Positions 31,893-44,465 of a stretch of 64,000 nt of DNA are shown here, in pieces. How positions within the stretch are numbered: the stretch's first letter is position 1; each line of letters opens with the position of its first letter. Source of the stretch: Cladocopium goreaui. Lineage: Eukaryota > Sar > Dinophyceae > Suessiales > Symbiodiniaceae. The position numbers and the translations under genes are program-made. The DNA lies in contig CAMXCT020000462.1 of NCBI GenBank assembly GCA_947184155.2, positions 101,001 through 165,000 of the forward strand, written 5' to 3'. Under the pieces are notes generated by a model that made no database searches, had not been told where the DNA came from, and was given only the letters and a program-made list of their open reading frames with translations.

Positions 31893-33760
31893 GCCATTGC
31901 ATAGGTCATGGTGGTCGCGGATGGTCATGCTTTTTTCGGAGTAAAATCTCTTAGATTCTGTATATTTCTATATATTTCTATATATATACTACAGTCCATC
32001 ACAGTCCATATGTTTGATATTTTTGCGTATTGAATATATTGAATAAGCATGTAGGATTGACTAAGTATTTCGTATACACGCGACAGGCGACATCATGATA
32101 GGTACTCAGGCAACAGTTTCCTCACACATCCGGGAGCTTGTTGTCCTTCAGATGCAGACCACATCCATAGCCATCCGAGAGGACAAGCACTGGAAATCAT
32201 TGGAAGACATGTGTTGGTGCAAGGGCATGAACTATAGATATATTGATATATTTGTATATATTTGTATATATTTGTATATATTTGTTTAATGAATGCATGT
32301 TGGAACCTTTAATTTATGATCAGTAAATCCAAACCGAAAATCTGCAAGGGAGCCTTGGCTGAACTCCGGAAGGCAGGTGACGTTGATCATGGTTAATTCC
32401 GCCTGTTGAAGTGCACATAGAAACAACGGGGAATGATGGGGAATGGACCATCGGGAAGACAATGGAGAGGATATGATATGAATCTTCTACAGCTCAGATT
32501 TACACATCTTTACACTTTGATTGGCTCTTCAGAAGGCGTTCCGCCGAGTCGAAACGAAAGCCCGTGGAGAATGGTGCGCCGCAGCGCTGGTATATTTCGG
32601 GAATTGATGCGAAGCATGGCCAGAGGTGTTCTGCATTTGGTGAGCGATTCTACGCAATATGTGTCTTCGCTCACCATGAGCACTGCCAGGTACTCCAACT
32701 GCTGGCACTCCTAGAAATGGTACTCCTAGAAATGGCACTCCCAGAAACGGGACTCCAAGAAAAGGAGGAGGCACACCCAGAAATGGAGAGGCGCGCGGTT
32801 TTTGATTTGCTCACTGCACTGTGTTGACATGAAACAACCCTAGTACATCCTAGTACATCCTAGTGCTGCATGTTGTTGTGCTAACCAATTTATGGTTCCT
32901 TCATTTTCAGACTGCCATGATGTTGCAAGCATGTTCCAGGCTGGAGTCAATGCCACAGCTGTTCCAAAGGGAGGAATGTAGGATCCCCAGAGTCCCCAGA
33001 GCACAGCTGAGCCGTTGGGGATGAATCAATTTGGATGTGGGTCATACCAAATCAGAAAGCCACACTTCTTTGTGGGTCAAATACATCAAATATCCCCAGA
33101 AATGCTCGACAAAGATCCCGTAAGATCCATAGATCATAGATCATTCAGTGATATTCGGTTTATTTTTGGGGATCTCTCTGGGTATTACTTGTACCGGAGC
33201 TTTGCTTCATGCCCAGATTTTGAAACCCACCAACGGACCGGTCGTTCAGGGATGTACCTGTTTACATTGTTACATTTGCTACATCCCATATTGTTTTCCC
33301 CAATTTGTGTGTCAAACATCGATAAGAATATTGTCCATTGTGAACCCCATATGATATAGCGCCTTTTCAAAGATAGAACCGTCAATTTCTGCCTCAGATA
33401 TATTCAGATAATGGCTAATAAGTGCCTTTCTGTCATTGTCACGAATTCATAGCCTATTTTCTGTTTTCATCCACTACTAGTATCAATATAGTATAATGGC
33501 ATTATAGCTGATAATACTCAAGTTCTGGCTATATCGACGGCTAATAACTTTTTGTTTTTATTGTGAATTAATGGCTATTATATCCATCCAATAGGCTTCA
33601 CGTTTTTTCGATTTGCTTCAGGCCTCCCAGGCCTGGCTTCGGCTATCCGCAGGCGCCGCTTTTGTTTTTGTTTTGCCTAAGCGGTGGTTAGACATGGTTA
33701 GACTATGTTGGTATGTTTTTGCATAATGTGACTCCTATGACCAATCTGGCAGGTTGCAGA

Positions 33761-33810
33761 TCATGTTAGAATATGTTAGAATATGTTAGAATATGTTAGA
33801 ATATGTTAGA
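33761..33810. repeat. 10-bp tandem repeat (ATATGTTAGA)x5
   Basis: Five copies of ATGTTAGAAT-type units; the first has TC in place of AT. The same unit length as the unrelated repeat at 8615. Confidence 0.9.
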
Positions 33811-34215
33811 TGATTTCGCATGATTGAGCCATAGGAAACATGAATTTTTAGATGATTTAGTGAAAAATGTGAAAATGAAGAGTTCTCATGGTGGGAGGAT
33901 TTGTGCTTGGAAGAGTGGATGCATCACATGAGTGGCACTGGAGTGGCATGTTTTGTAATGCGACTCATTTGCTCAACTTGCTGTTAGAGCTGCCATGCTT
34001 CTAACATAGTCCAACAAGCCGAAGCCCTATTGGATGGCTTGAAGGAGGATATATACGCATCCTCAAAAAATGGACAAGTCAATCAGATTCAAAATATTTC
34101 AACATAGTACATACTAAATCATACTAATATAATATATATATAGTATAGGGAATAACATTCCTATCTTTTTTTCGATCCCTCTTTACATTCACGGATTTTC
34201 CCATCGATTTTCTGA

Positions 34216-34258
34216 ATCCATCAGATCCATCAGATCCATCAGATCCATCAGATCCATC
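34216..34258. repeat. 9-bp tandem repeat (ATCCATCAG)
   Basis: Nearly five head-to-tail copies of ATCCATCAG. Confidence 0.9.
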
Positions 34259-34487
34259 GAGGCCGAGGTCGACGAGAAGGCAAAGGAGTCAAGTCCTGAG
34301 CCGCTTTGGGGGACCCAAAATATGGAGGTTTTAACTTTTGCTGAAGCCACCAGAAATGGACATCTTGCCAATCTGAGTATTTGACTATTTAGCAGGTACT
34401 GTAGTGGGATGGTTTTTGGGGGATGCAGAGATTTAGACAAGAGTGCTGTTCCAACTTCTGCCGTGAAAGCATTTCTCCAGTGTTTTG

Positions 34488-35190
34488 CTGGCGCGCGAAG
34501 CCGCGCGAAGCCACAAGCGTAGGCAGTTACAAATCCGTGTTTTTTTTTTGTGCGAAGGCTCTTCGCGTAGGCTATGTGATGCAGATGTGTTTCCACAGGT
34601 TTGACAACTTCAACTGTAACCAATATATTAAAGACCATGCATGTCACCATGAGCTTACCATAGCAACTTGGAACTGGCATCTACTTTCATAGGGCTTACA
34701 CGTGCAGTGCAACTCAAACCAGCAATTCATATTCAATTCAGAAGTTCTTCAGTGGTCAGTGTCAGATTTTCATCATTACCTTGGGGAGTGTGAAGGCTAT
34801 ACGTCGTTTCTGCAAATAATAAAGAGGCTTCTCCGCGAAGCCTCGCGAAGGCTCCGCGAAGGCCCCGCGAAGGCAGAAAATCACCATGAAACACAAACTA
34901 ACGGCCTTTCTAGAGCATGTTTTACCATGTTTTACCCGCTGGTTTGGAGCTTTTCCACTGCTTTGGCAGACGCAATCTCATTTTTTTCATTTTTCTCGTC
35001 GTCTACTTCTGCTTCGTCAGCTTCTGACAGGAAATGAACAACAACCGCAAAAATAATGCGTGCCGAAAAAAGGCGCCAGGGCAAGCGCGAAGGCTTTTTC
35101 ATATTTTTTCATAGAATGCAGTAAGCGCGAAGGCAACCTTCGCAAGTAAAACCCATCCGGCGTATGCGTCGCGCAAGCTTTGGCGAAAGC
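34488..35190. repeat. Dispersed GCGCGAAGGC-type repeats
   Basis: The word CGCGAAGCC/CGCGAAGGC recurs about ten times, clustered at 34488-34520, 34550-34572, 34832-34878 and 35080-35190, in an otherwise AT-rich stretch. Several copies are preceded by the inverse (CTTCGCG), so short stems are possible. No gene was recognised around them. Confidence 0.6.
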
Positions 35191-35452
35191 CTCTTGTAGT
35201 GTATAGCCGCCAAAAAAAGCAACACTCAACCAGATCATATGGATATCTACCAATAAAGATTGGAAAAAAAGCAAAGTATATATTTACTGCTTGGCCAGTT
35301 TGGTGCCTTCCATTTTTCCCATTCAACAGATGCGATGATGATCTTCATTGGCATTCATCACGTTGGCCGCCCGTTGGCCTATTGAAATCATGTGAAACCA
35401 ATAACCAGAAATTTCTGCCTGTCAATGGCGGATGAGTATCCTGATTCCTGAG

Positions 35453-36204
35453 GCTTGAGAAGCTTCAAAAGAGAGTCAATGAATTAGAAGCTCGGGAGCG
35501 AGAGCAGGAGCAAAAGAAGACTGAAGAAGACGATAAGGTGGGGGTTTGGGGGCCGTTTATCCATCGAATGGGGGGGAATGAACACAAACCAGGCAAGACT
35601 TTTGATAAATTCGATGTAACTGGAAGGGATGGGTAGACGAAGCCAGATCCATTTCAACAAAATTTCAGGAACCAGTGAGGCACTGACAGGTTCAGAGATA
35701 AAGTTGCTTTCCTGTGGAATTTTCAATTTGACATGGTTGAGGTTCCTGAATGAGAACCAATTTGCAGGTGTCAAATTTTCTTGAGAAAGAACCCGAGGCA
35801 CGTAACAAAGCCAAGAGCTTCAGAACGCAAAAGACCAAGGCAGGCGGTCACTCTGTGGCAGGGCCCGAAATCGTCTAGAAACGTTTACATCCAAATTTAT
35901 CGCCATTTAATTGTTCACAGTTAAGTCACATTTGACAGTCAGTTTCTCCAAGCCTTTCTCCTCAACCTTTTCTGGTGAACAAAAATCTGGAGAAGAGTCA
36001 GAACACCTTTTTCCTTTTCACAGTTTCACCATGTTTCACCAATTTACCATCCAAATTTTGGGGTCCCTTGAAATTCGCCTAGGAGAACTCAAATCGCCAG
36101 GTGACTGAGGTGGGCACACCGGGCACTCCCATGTCCGACCAGTCCCCCACCACGCTGATGCCGGCGCCGCGGCTCCTGGCTCCCGGTGCCGATGGCGAAG
36201 GGGG
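35453..36204 (+). CDS. Coiled-coil / Pro-rich protein, exon cluster
   Basis: Three splice-bounded exons. 35453-35537 encodes LEKLQKRVNELEAREREQEQ and KKTEEDDK, a charged coiled coil, ending at GTGGGG. 35768 to about 35860 follows TTTGCAG and reads VSNFLEKEPEARNKAKSFRT, in phase with the previous exon. 36101-36204 follows CGCCAG and reads VTEVGTPGTPMSDQSPTTLM, Pro/Thr/Ser-rich, ending at GTAAAG. Such linkers often carry phosphorylation sites. No named family was recognised. It may be the C-terminal part of the kinase transcript or a separate gene. Confidence 0.55.
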
Positions 36205-36849
36205 GTAAAGCCTGCCGGGATCGGGGTGGAGGATTAGGAACATGGGGATTGGAGGGAAATTATTTAAATTAAGAATTACTCATTCAATTTTATTCAAAGT
36301 TGTTCAAGTTAAATAGTTAAATGATGTTAAATGGATATTTTGCAATATGTTGCATGTGTTATTTTCAGGTATCCATCAAAGACTTTCAAGACTGAACATG
36401 TAGCGGAATGGTCCATGCCAAAATTGGGACCAAACATGTTGTGACGAATCATCATTCAAGCAACAACACTGGGTAAGTCATGGTAAGTCACTGGGTTTGG
36501 TGGTTGGTAGTCTTGAGACACGGGGTCGGCACACTGGTGAAGGGCAATCTTGGGGCACCCGTCATCCCAACAAAGCAGGACATTGTTTACGATGCGGGAA
36601 AAAACAAAGGCTAGGGCGTGTTCGCGAGGAAAATCATCTATAGATAGGATGATTTAGCGGTTCCATGTTTGACTACCGGAGTGTAACCAATTTCAAGATG
36701 CCAAATGCATCCAAATGCGGTTTCTCATTCAGGCGTCATGGCTCCCTGAAAGCATCTAACTGGAAGAAGGCACAACATCTCTAATTGTCCAACTATAATC
36801 AACTATACATATCACGCCACTGCTTGCTATCTTTGTTTATCCCCGGCAG

Positions 36850-36975
36850 TGGCCCTAAGCACGAACACTTGGTGGTGGAGATTCGCCCGTCCCAAACGTC
36901 CCATCCATGGCCAGGAACCAAGTGCCGCTACGAACCATCTTCGTGCGGCACTCAAGGATGCGCTGTAGATAGAAA
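36850..36975 (+). CDS. Putative exon, unrecognised
   Basis: A frame after CCCCGGCAG reads GPKHEHLVVEIRPSQTSHPW and KCRYEPSSCGTQG, protein-like and open through 37000. The 5' splice site is not clear. It may belong to the coiled-coil gene. Confidence 0.4.
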
Positions 36976-36999
36976 AATGGTTGTATTATATGAGTTTAT

Positions 37000-38530
37000 A
37001 TGATAGATAATCATGATAGATACATACTTGTATGATGTACACATTGAATCATATTGACATAGCGATCATGATTAATGTATACATATACAAAAAGATAGGT
37101 TCAAATGTGTTTTTTCTCTGTAGCATGTAAGCACACACACACACACATAGCTCGATTCATTATAGACTATAGACCATACATGACTATACTGTATAGACTA
37201 TACTTGTATACAATATATTGACAAATCCATGAAACACTATACATATTTATTTCCTGTTTAATTATTCACGTTTACACCCTGCGGTAGTTCTCTTTCGTTC
37301 CCTTGATCTACGGACGTCCTTGGGAGCTGAGGTCCAGTAAATTTTCTTTCATCCCTGCGACGGTGCAGAGTTTTAACGATCTGGACAGCTGCTCGGTGGC
37401 ACCATCAACTCGTAGCCTTGACGCACTCGTTTTCGCTATGCCATCGTCATCATGGACGACAACCACAACCACAACCACATCCACAACCAAAACCTTCAGA
37501 AAATGGTTGGTTGCAACTGCAGACAATCTGTCATGTTTTTGTGTTTCGCCCTGGTTGGTGGTTGGCACATGTTTTCCGTATCCGCCGCATCTTGGTTGCA
37601 GGGGCAGAAATCCCATGCCCCACCGAACCCACCATGTGCATTTCTGATGAAATCATAGTAATACTATGTAAATTATACGTAATACTTACATACAATATCA
37701 TACAATACTTGGTTATTTTATATAATAAATGATGGATATCCATGGATATTTCAATCAACATCACTTGAACATGAGAATGACCGTCACGAGTTTGTCCCCA
37801 AACCAAATGGGTTTATTTAGGCAAGTTCGACCTCAACAAGACATTTTCACACTGATGGCATGCTGCCGCGGCGTTGACTTGCAATGGGTCTCTTTGGACT
37901 TTGGCTGGTATTGGTTGGCAGCTCCTGTCTCTCTGCAGAGGCACCGGCTGTAGAAGCAGGAAGAAAAAACCTCAGTTAGTGCTTGGTAGCGTCATATCTG
38001 ACATGTTTGCTTGAACGCTGTTCTTTTGTGACGGTCGTACTCTTGAGATAAATGCTTTTAGTATCTTTTAATGAGCGTTTTTTGTGAATTGTTTTAAAAG
38101 TAGCGACAAACCCGATCGTGCAAGGTCTGAAGTGCCATTACATGTGCAGTTTCAAAGCATTGTTTTTCAATCCGCAAAATGCCTTGTGAAACACTCCAGC
38201 TGTGTACCCTTGAACAATCCTTCAGTTTCTTTCAGTTCCTTTCAGCTACTTTCAGTCAGTCCAAACACATGTCGGCTTGTAAGTACCATGTCCTCCACTA
38301 ATCAGCTGTTGAATGTCAGCTGTTGGTCGCAGATGCTCTCTGATAAGATTCCATGTAGAGAAACACTCCACCCGTGTCTCTAGAGAGACATGTGCCATTT
38401 CGTTCTCCAAGCAAAACTCTTGGTCAGACAGTCAGACTTGTACTATATTCGCAGAAGTGTCCTTCTATGTGTTTTTGGGACAAGAGGGCAACGCACGCAT
38501 ATTCCGCTAATATTTGATGTTCCTTGCAGC
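37000..38530. other. Low-complexity stretch without a supported gene
   Basis: It contains CA-rich microsatellites (37130-37147 ACAC; 37458-37496 ACCACAACCACA) and TA tracts. Frames open on both strands around 37310-37620 owe their length to the triplet repeat. Confidence 0.35.
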
Positions 38531-38690
38531 CTTCAGCCGTCGAACTAAGCAAAAGTGTTTCACTGTCGCAGGTTGCAACGCCAACTTTACCAACGCTGCG
38601 GGCTGATTTGCTCCGTGCACAAGAACTGGTGCGACTGACGGGCAAGGCTGGGCAAGCTGGCTGTGAAGACCCGGATCCACTAAGCGGGAC
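38531..38690 (+). CDS. Putative exon, helical protein segment
   Basis: It follows TTCCTTGCAG. The frame reads PSAVELSKSVSLSQVATPTL and LRADLLRAQELVRLTGKAGQ, consistent with a helix-rich protein. The 3' limit is uncertain. Confidence 0.4.
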
Positions 38691-38983
38691 AAACAGCAGG
38701 CCAAGACAACATGAATCACTTGACTAATGTGGTAAACCGCGATAAGGCTTCAATCTCATCCATTTCTGGTGAGTCACTGTGGGTCGTTTATGGCATTGGA
38801 ATCCCACATGTTGTTTAACCGGCTGTATCAGTGGTAGTGCCTCCATGCTCCAGGCAAGACAAGCACTGACTTTGCCAGAGTTGCTGGATGCTCTCAGAAG
38901 TCCCTGGGGATGACCATAGTTCTCACCCATTGAGTCCATTGAGTTAAAAAACCGATTGGTTCCATGAAGTTCCATCAATGTTT

Positions 38984-39087
38984 TACCCTCTGGTAATTTA
39001 ACATAGCTATTGAAAATGGCCATTTATAGTGGATTTTCCCATTAAAAAAGGTGATTTTCCATAGTTATGTTAGTTTACCAGAGGGTA
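38984..39087. mobile_element. MITE family A, copy 5
   Basis: TA-bordered CCCTCTGGTAATTTAACATA and TTAGTTTACCAGAGGG with the full family core in between; one of the best-kept copies. Confidence 0.92.
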
Positions 39088-39567
39088 TACCATAGAATAC
39101 CTCCATAGATGGAGGTTTAGGAATTCCTCAATAAATGGGCTTGGATTTGCCAGCCACGCTTGATTTCGTTTTGGGTCTACCATGTGAAACTTCAAAGGTC
39201 TTGACCTCATCAAGCTGCACGTGTTCAACACATCGGTGGCTCTGGATGTCACAACCCTTCGGAAAGACACATTGGGAGAGGCCAGACTTGGACAACTTGG
39301 ACAGAATGATTGGTTTGGTCAATGGGTTTGTCCGTCAATGGGTTTGTCCCATCAATGTTCAATGGGTTTGATCGAAATGTGCATCAGACAGCATGACATG
39401 AAAATAATGTCCCATCAATGGGTATGTTCTACATATAATTACATATAATTACATTATATAACTGGGTTATATTGTGATATGATATGATATGGTATGATAT
39501 GATATGATATGATTGTCCCTCAATGCATCCAACCCACCCAAGATGCCTAGCTGGTCCAACATCGCAG

Positions 39568-39682
39568 GTGGAGAGTTTGGAACTCTTGGCCAAAAGATTG
39601 GTGGAGACCCTGCAGGTCTCGGTGGATGAAGCAGAACGGCTGAAGTCTATGGTCAACAGGACGGGGTCAACGGATGTCAACG
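39568..39682 (+). CDS. Coiled-coil exon
   Basis: It follows ATCGCAG and ends at GTAAAT. It reads VESLELLAKRLVETLQVSVD and EAERLKSMVNRTG, heptad-like. Both splice sites are canonical. Probably the same gene as the exons at 35453 and 40283. Confidence 0.6.
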
Positions 39683-39841
39683 GTAAATAAAAAAGGGCAG
39701 CAGTTGTGGACTGCACAGTCGCTGGACATGTGTGTTTTTTTCAAAATTATTTAAAACCTATAATATTGTATCACGATATTGTATACTATTGATACACAGG
39801 TTGTGTAACATGATCTCTCATGGTTGCTGCTATCGTATGCA

Positions 39842-40045
39842 CAGTCGCTGGATTGTCGATCCCTGGGCTACAACCAATACCCCAGCACCGGCAGGAGCCA
39901 ACATCTGACATACCTCACAAGCCGCACTGGACCATGCCGGAAGAGGTCTAGAGCCTCCACGTGGTTGGCACAACTTCGGCCGAAGCTACCTAAGAGGTTG
40001 GAAGAAGTGAACAGCTTGCAACGACTTCTACAAACCATGAATCTT
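39842..40045 (+). CDS. Putative exon, unrecognised
   Basis: Two frames are open after GCACAG. One carries PGLQPIPQHRQEPTSDIPHK; the other ends in a helical segment RLEEVNSLQRLLQTMNLA. Which frame is used cannot be decided without transcripts. Confidence 0.3.
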
Positions 40046-40282
40046 GCCACAGCATGCATCATTTTTGCATTTGTGAGCCAAAAGTATTTATGTTGACACT
40101 GATGTTGCGCAGTAGGGCAAGTGAAATGTGAAGCAAAAAAAAGCAATGATCAGATTGATCAAGCATGTTTTTTTTGGTGTCAATTTCGTTGCCGTTTTGC
40201 CTAAGGAATCAACATGTCAAGCGGCTCCCTAGCTGCATTTGGCCGGCAGCCGCCAGTCCTTGCGGTCGCGCGATGTCGCTGA

Positions 40283-40380
40283 GGATCCGAGAGGAGGCCT
40301 TGATGGGCGATGTGGCGCTGAATGCCAGCGTCAAATTGCACGAGGAGGCTGCGGAGCATGCACAAAAGGCCAGGCATGAG
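40283..40380 (+). CDS. Putative helical exon
   Basis: The frame reads IREEALMGDVALNASVKLHE and EAAEHAQKARHEQLE, a charged helix consistent with the coiled-coil gene. An AG lies just before; the donor is unclear. Confidence 0.45.
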
Positions 40381-40794
40381 CAACTTGAGATAACTTGAGC
40401 TTGATTTGCCATGAACAATTGGAGATATTGGAGATACTAGTACCATCAAAAAAATGGGATTTATATAAGAATGAAACAAGTGAATGATGTATAAAACTAT
40501 CGAAAATGATGATTTAACCATCAAAACTGGTGATTGAAAATGGTTATGTTGATCTTGGTTGTAGGGCTGCCCTGTCACTGGGGTGCCAAAAAGTTCAGAA
40601 GGCGGTTCAAGCCATCGTGCAGGCTTGCGTAATTTCATTGCAGTACAGGCAGTTTTTAGAATGTGGGTGTCTAGCTCATTGTTGTAGTGCAGCAGGACCG
40701 AAGCAGGTTATAAGAACCATGTCTAACAATACTTAACAATATATATATATATATATGGGTGCAAGTCAAAATAGGAGGTCCGGAACAAGCTCCG

Positions 40795-41400
40795 GGACCA
40801 CACCCGTTCCATACCCCCGTTCCATACCCCCGTTCCATACCTCCTTGAAGGATCCGTTCCATACCTCTGTTTCATACCTCTGATCTATACGTTATGATAT
40901 ATATGTATATATATATATGAAGAATATGTGCAGTCTGATTTTACATTTGTACGCGCATACTTGAGCGCACATACATGGATGAGTGTGTACATGCAAGAAT
41001 ACGTTTACTATGCCCAAGCCCTGTGATTGTGTTGGCAAGTCTGTGCCTGCAGCGTTTGTTGTGTGATGGTAGGGATGTGCTTGGCTGTTGTCGGCTGGCA
41101 GTCTAAGAATGGATTGCTTGTAACCGGGCCTCCCTCTCAACCTGTGGCAGGTTTGCACCTGCACCACTTACAGTTGCTGCCCGCTGTGGCACAGCTGTGA
41201 TGTTTGATGGTAGAGATGCGCTTGGCTGTTGCCAGCTGGCAGTCTAAGAATTGCTTGCTGCGCTACTCGCGCTCCAAAATGCCAATTTTGATAAAGATGT
41301 GCTGCGCGGTGGCGGAGCTGTGCTGGAGTGGGCCGCTTCGTTCCAGACCCCGTTCCATACCGTTCCATACCCGTTCCATGCCCGTTCCAGACCCGGACCA
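40795..41400. repeat. CCGTTCCATAC repeat cluster
   Basis: CCCGTTCCATACC-type units are repeated at 40800-40870 and again at 41338-41395, with further single copies near 41870-41900. These short direct repeats vary in spacing and have no array structure. Two similar ~100-bp segments (41060-41110 and 41215-41255, TTGGCTGTTG...AGCTGGCAGTCTAAGAAT) are also duplicated. Confidence 0.6.
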
Positions 41401-42969
41401 CCCATGTACCATCCCTGACCCACTTCCGGGTGAACAAATGGCAGGTTCTCACATAGACTGCTCCTAAGCCATCCTTTGCGCGTGGGTTTTGGGAGCCTAG
41501 AGTCTTGCTACGCGGGGACACTATCTACCCATAGGGACCGGGACCTCTGAGTTTTAAGAGTAGGAGGTGGGACCTGCGTGACAGGTCTCAAGCTGAGTGG
41601 ACAGCTTCACGTAGTCCTAGCTAGTGCAGGAGCACTAGCCATGCAAGGCAAACCTGCGTTGAACAGGTGTACAACAAGGATGCCGCGCCGATGAGAAGTG
41701 AAAATGAGCGGCGGCCAGTGGTAGTAGCTTCAACGTGCATATCCTCGAGATGTATATTATATACAGTATATTATACATATATACAGTATACATATTTATC
41801 TTTATGTACAGCTTATACTTCATCACATTCCAAACGTCCGGAACAAGACCAGTTACGAAACCCCTTCGTTCCATACGTCCGGAACAGCGCGGAACGTTCC
41901 ATACACAATTTTGACTCATAGCCATATATATACATATCTGTTTATAATTGTATAATATTGTGTATATATATATATATTCATAAGAACTATAATACAACAA
42001 TCATCGTAGTTTTGGAACTTGTTAGAGTTGTACAACTAGATGCTATGATCATGATCTCAAGATATCCGAAGCTCATGGGCGGCGGCCAAGGTATGACAGT
42101 GCCTTGAAAGCGCTGACCCGCGTGAATCGTTTGGTCAAGGACGTGGTTTGCCAAGATAAATGTATATATGTAAGGTCCGTATAATATATATATATAATAT
42201 ATACACACAAAATTAACATGTTTTAATGGTGAAACGATCATCAATAAGATTTTGTGAGCTCCCGTTTTTGCCTGGAAAATGTGGTACTGTATTTAGAAGG
42301 GAAAACAATGACTATTTCAAACATTGGATAGGCCCATTTTCAAACATCTTGGGCCACTTGTTTGCGCATTTTCCTTTAGACCCACTTTCCTTCTCACTTC
42401 ACGGTCTGCAACAGTGTGGACCACATTGCTTGAAAGAAGGTTACAGTAGACCTGAGAGCAAGGGGCTGGTTCTGGGTCGTGACACTGATACTGGAGTAAT
42501 ACGTCAATTGGATTCAATTGGTATGTACTGTATGTCAGTGTATCCCAGGAACGGATTGAAAGTGGACAACTTCAATCGTAAAATATGCATTTTTCAGATA
42601 TGAGCTTATGTGTTGTGCCATGTTTTGCCCATAAAGATGGCACTGATGGCACTGGAAGGACCAAATCTTCACTTTGGAAGTTGAGTCTCCCGAGACTCCA
42701 GAGGTCCATCAGCGTGTCCACAATGGAAGTCTTTGAACGGCAAAAAGCTTTGGAACTCTCTGCTTCCCCGTGGCCCAATTGTTTCTGTAGGACCTGTAGG
42801 ATCCAGAAACCTACCTTTTGCATCCTTTTGCCCTAAGACCTGTGGGCAAATTTTGCTGTCCCCATGCCCCAAATTGCTGAAGATATGTTCATTGATTTTC
42901 TAGTCACTCTATCTGGTTTCATGCTTTATAGCCGCCACGATCTGAGGTCACTGGGCAAGTTTGATGCAG

Positions 42970-43434
42970 ATTGACGATGTGCCACTGGCAACTCCAGGAT
43001 ATCAGAAAGATCAAAAAGGGGCCAAGAAGTCAACGCCCTGCGAGCATGAAGCTCCGCCCAGGCACACACTTGGAACTGCAGATTCAAAGCTAGTACCTGT
43101 TGCTGCGCAACATCCTTTGCCTCCCACTGGACCTCCAGTGACAAGCACCACAGCTGCCAGCGTCGTGACGACAACGCAGAGCACCAGCGCCAAAGTTGCG
43201 GAGTCAGATCCATCCCCAGACATGCCCCGAATCTTCATTCCGGGCACTCGAGAACCAGAGATGGAGAAGATCCATACACCAAGCACCACGGTGACAAGCA
43301 CGACAAGCACAACAAGTCATATACCTAGTTCCTTGGCAGAGCATGGCAGAGCCTGGCTGGCACAGGTGTTAGGAATTGGGAAGCAACATTCAAAACAATG
43401 CGGAAAACACATCGGAGAGCCTTCTGCAACATAG
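42970..43434 (+). CDS. Ser/Thr/Pro-rich exon
   Basis: After TGATGCAG a single frame stays open for about 155 codons to a TAG. It is dominated by Ser, Thr and Pro (PVTSTTAASVVTTTQSTSAK; TPSTTVTSTTSTTSH) with an acidic/proline section (DPSPDMPRIFIPGTREPEME). It looks like a disordered linker. The real exon may end earlier at an internal donor. No family was recognised. Confidence 0.5.
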   Translation: MDDVPLATPGYQKDQKGAKKSTPCEHEAPPRHTLGTADSKLVPVAAQHPLPPTGPPVTSTTAASVVTTTQSTSAKVAESDPSPDMPRIFIPGTREPEMEKIHTPSTTVTSTTSTTSHIPSSLAEHGRAWLAQVLGIGKQHSKQCGKHIGEPSAT

Positions 43435-43740
43435 AGATCCAAAAGGTATAGATATCTATTAGATACTGAGCAATTTTCAAATAACTTTCACTTCAGCGGC
43501 ATGTTTTATTTGAAGTTGCGGAAGTGGCTGGAACCCTCCTGTGTTCTGGGGTTGATTGTAACTTATTTACGTTTATTTGGGATCTAGTTTGCACAGACCT
43601 TCATAGTCTTTCATATGTGTATATATATTATATATATGTATATATATATATGTATATCTTTGGGGATCTTTGGGAAATACTCAAGGTGAATAGGAACATA
43701 AAAGGTTTATATAATTCCTGCCTGAGGCAGTTCACATGGA

Positions 43741-44075
43741 CCCATGACTTCAGCGTCAGGTCCAACTCCTCGCTCAACGCCTCCGCCGAGCACGTCCGTG
43801 ACAACAGATCACCTGGAGTATGTCATGGATGAAACACTCGAGGTTCGCCAAACACAACACACCAATACACACCATAGAGAAGTGCAAAGGCTGCTAATAT
43901 GATAAGCAAACACTATATTGGTACTATATACTAATATAGTCACAGGCATCATAGGTTCTCTCAAAAAAATAGAGATGGCCGCCTTGAGGCGTTGATGACG
44001 GAAAGGCATCGCCTCATCAAAGTCATCCTGAATATCAACAGGGACATCGTTCGCGCTGATAACAGGCTGGAGCTG
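43741..44075 (+). CDS. Putative exons, Ser/Thr-rich then helical
   Basis: About 43741-43850 reads MTSASGPTPRSTPPSTSVTT and DHLEYVMDETLE before GTTCGC. About 43973-44075 reads DGRLEALMTERHRLIKVILN and INRDIVRADNRLELC. Composition and position fit the coiled-coil gene, and splice limits are approximate. Confidence 0.45.
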
Positions 44076-44354
44076 TGCTAAGTCAGCCGATTTGGACTGG
44101 TCTTTTGATGGTTGCTTGCCCCAAAGGTTGTCACATGCTGGTGAGAACCTCAATTAATTGCCACTATTTGTATCTATTTGTGGTGGGCTTCCAGTTTTGA
44201 AACAATGGCGGTCATATCCCATTTGGATCCATTTGGATCATTTTGGGTTTTGTCTGAATAGGGTTTGTCCTGGTATATTTCAAATTTAACATGATGAAAC
44301 ACTGGATTTTGACAGGATTTTGGGGCGTCACATGAACCCTGTGTGAACCTGGTG

Positions 44355-44465
44355 AGGTCGGCAGGTTTGCTGAAGGCACGCTTGGTGGCGGAGGATGTGG
44401 CAGTCCAACTGCGGAGGGCGGATGAAAACCATGGGAAGGCAGTCGCTTTGGTCGAACGGCAGCTG
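44355..44465 (+). CDS. Putative helical exon
   Basis: The frame reads RSAGLLKARLVAEDVAVQLR and RADENHGKAVALVERQ, a charged helix like the neighbouring exons. Limits are approximate. Confidence 0.45.

Larger units (their letters stand above)
31960..35452. other. Region with no clearly supported exon
   Basis: Possible exon remnants (IRELVVLQMQTTSIAIRE at 32128-32185; a frame at 32530-32690) lack clear splice pairs. Simple repeats are listed separately. Much of it is TA-rich or low-complexity. Confidence 0.35.

Noticed and set aside
37303..37647. ORFs of about 100 codons on both strands
   Set aside because: Length comes from an ACCACA triplet-like repeat; neither strand has a recognisable motif.
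40795..41400. Repeated CCGTTCCATAC units as a CRISPR-like array
   Set aside because: Spacing is irregular, units are short, no spacers of equal length, and the host is a eukaryote.
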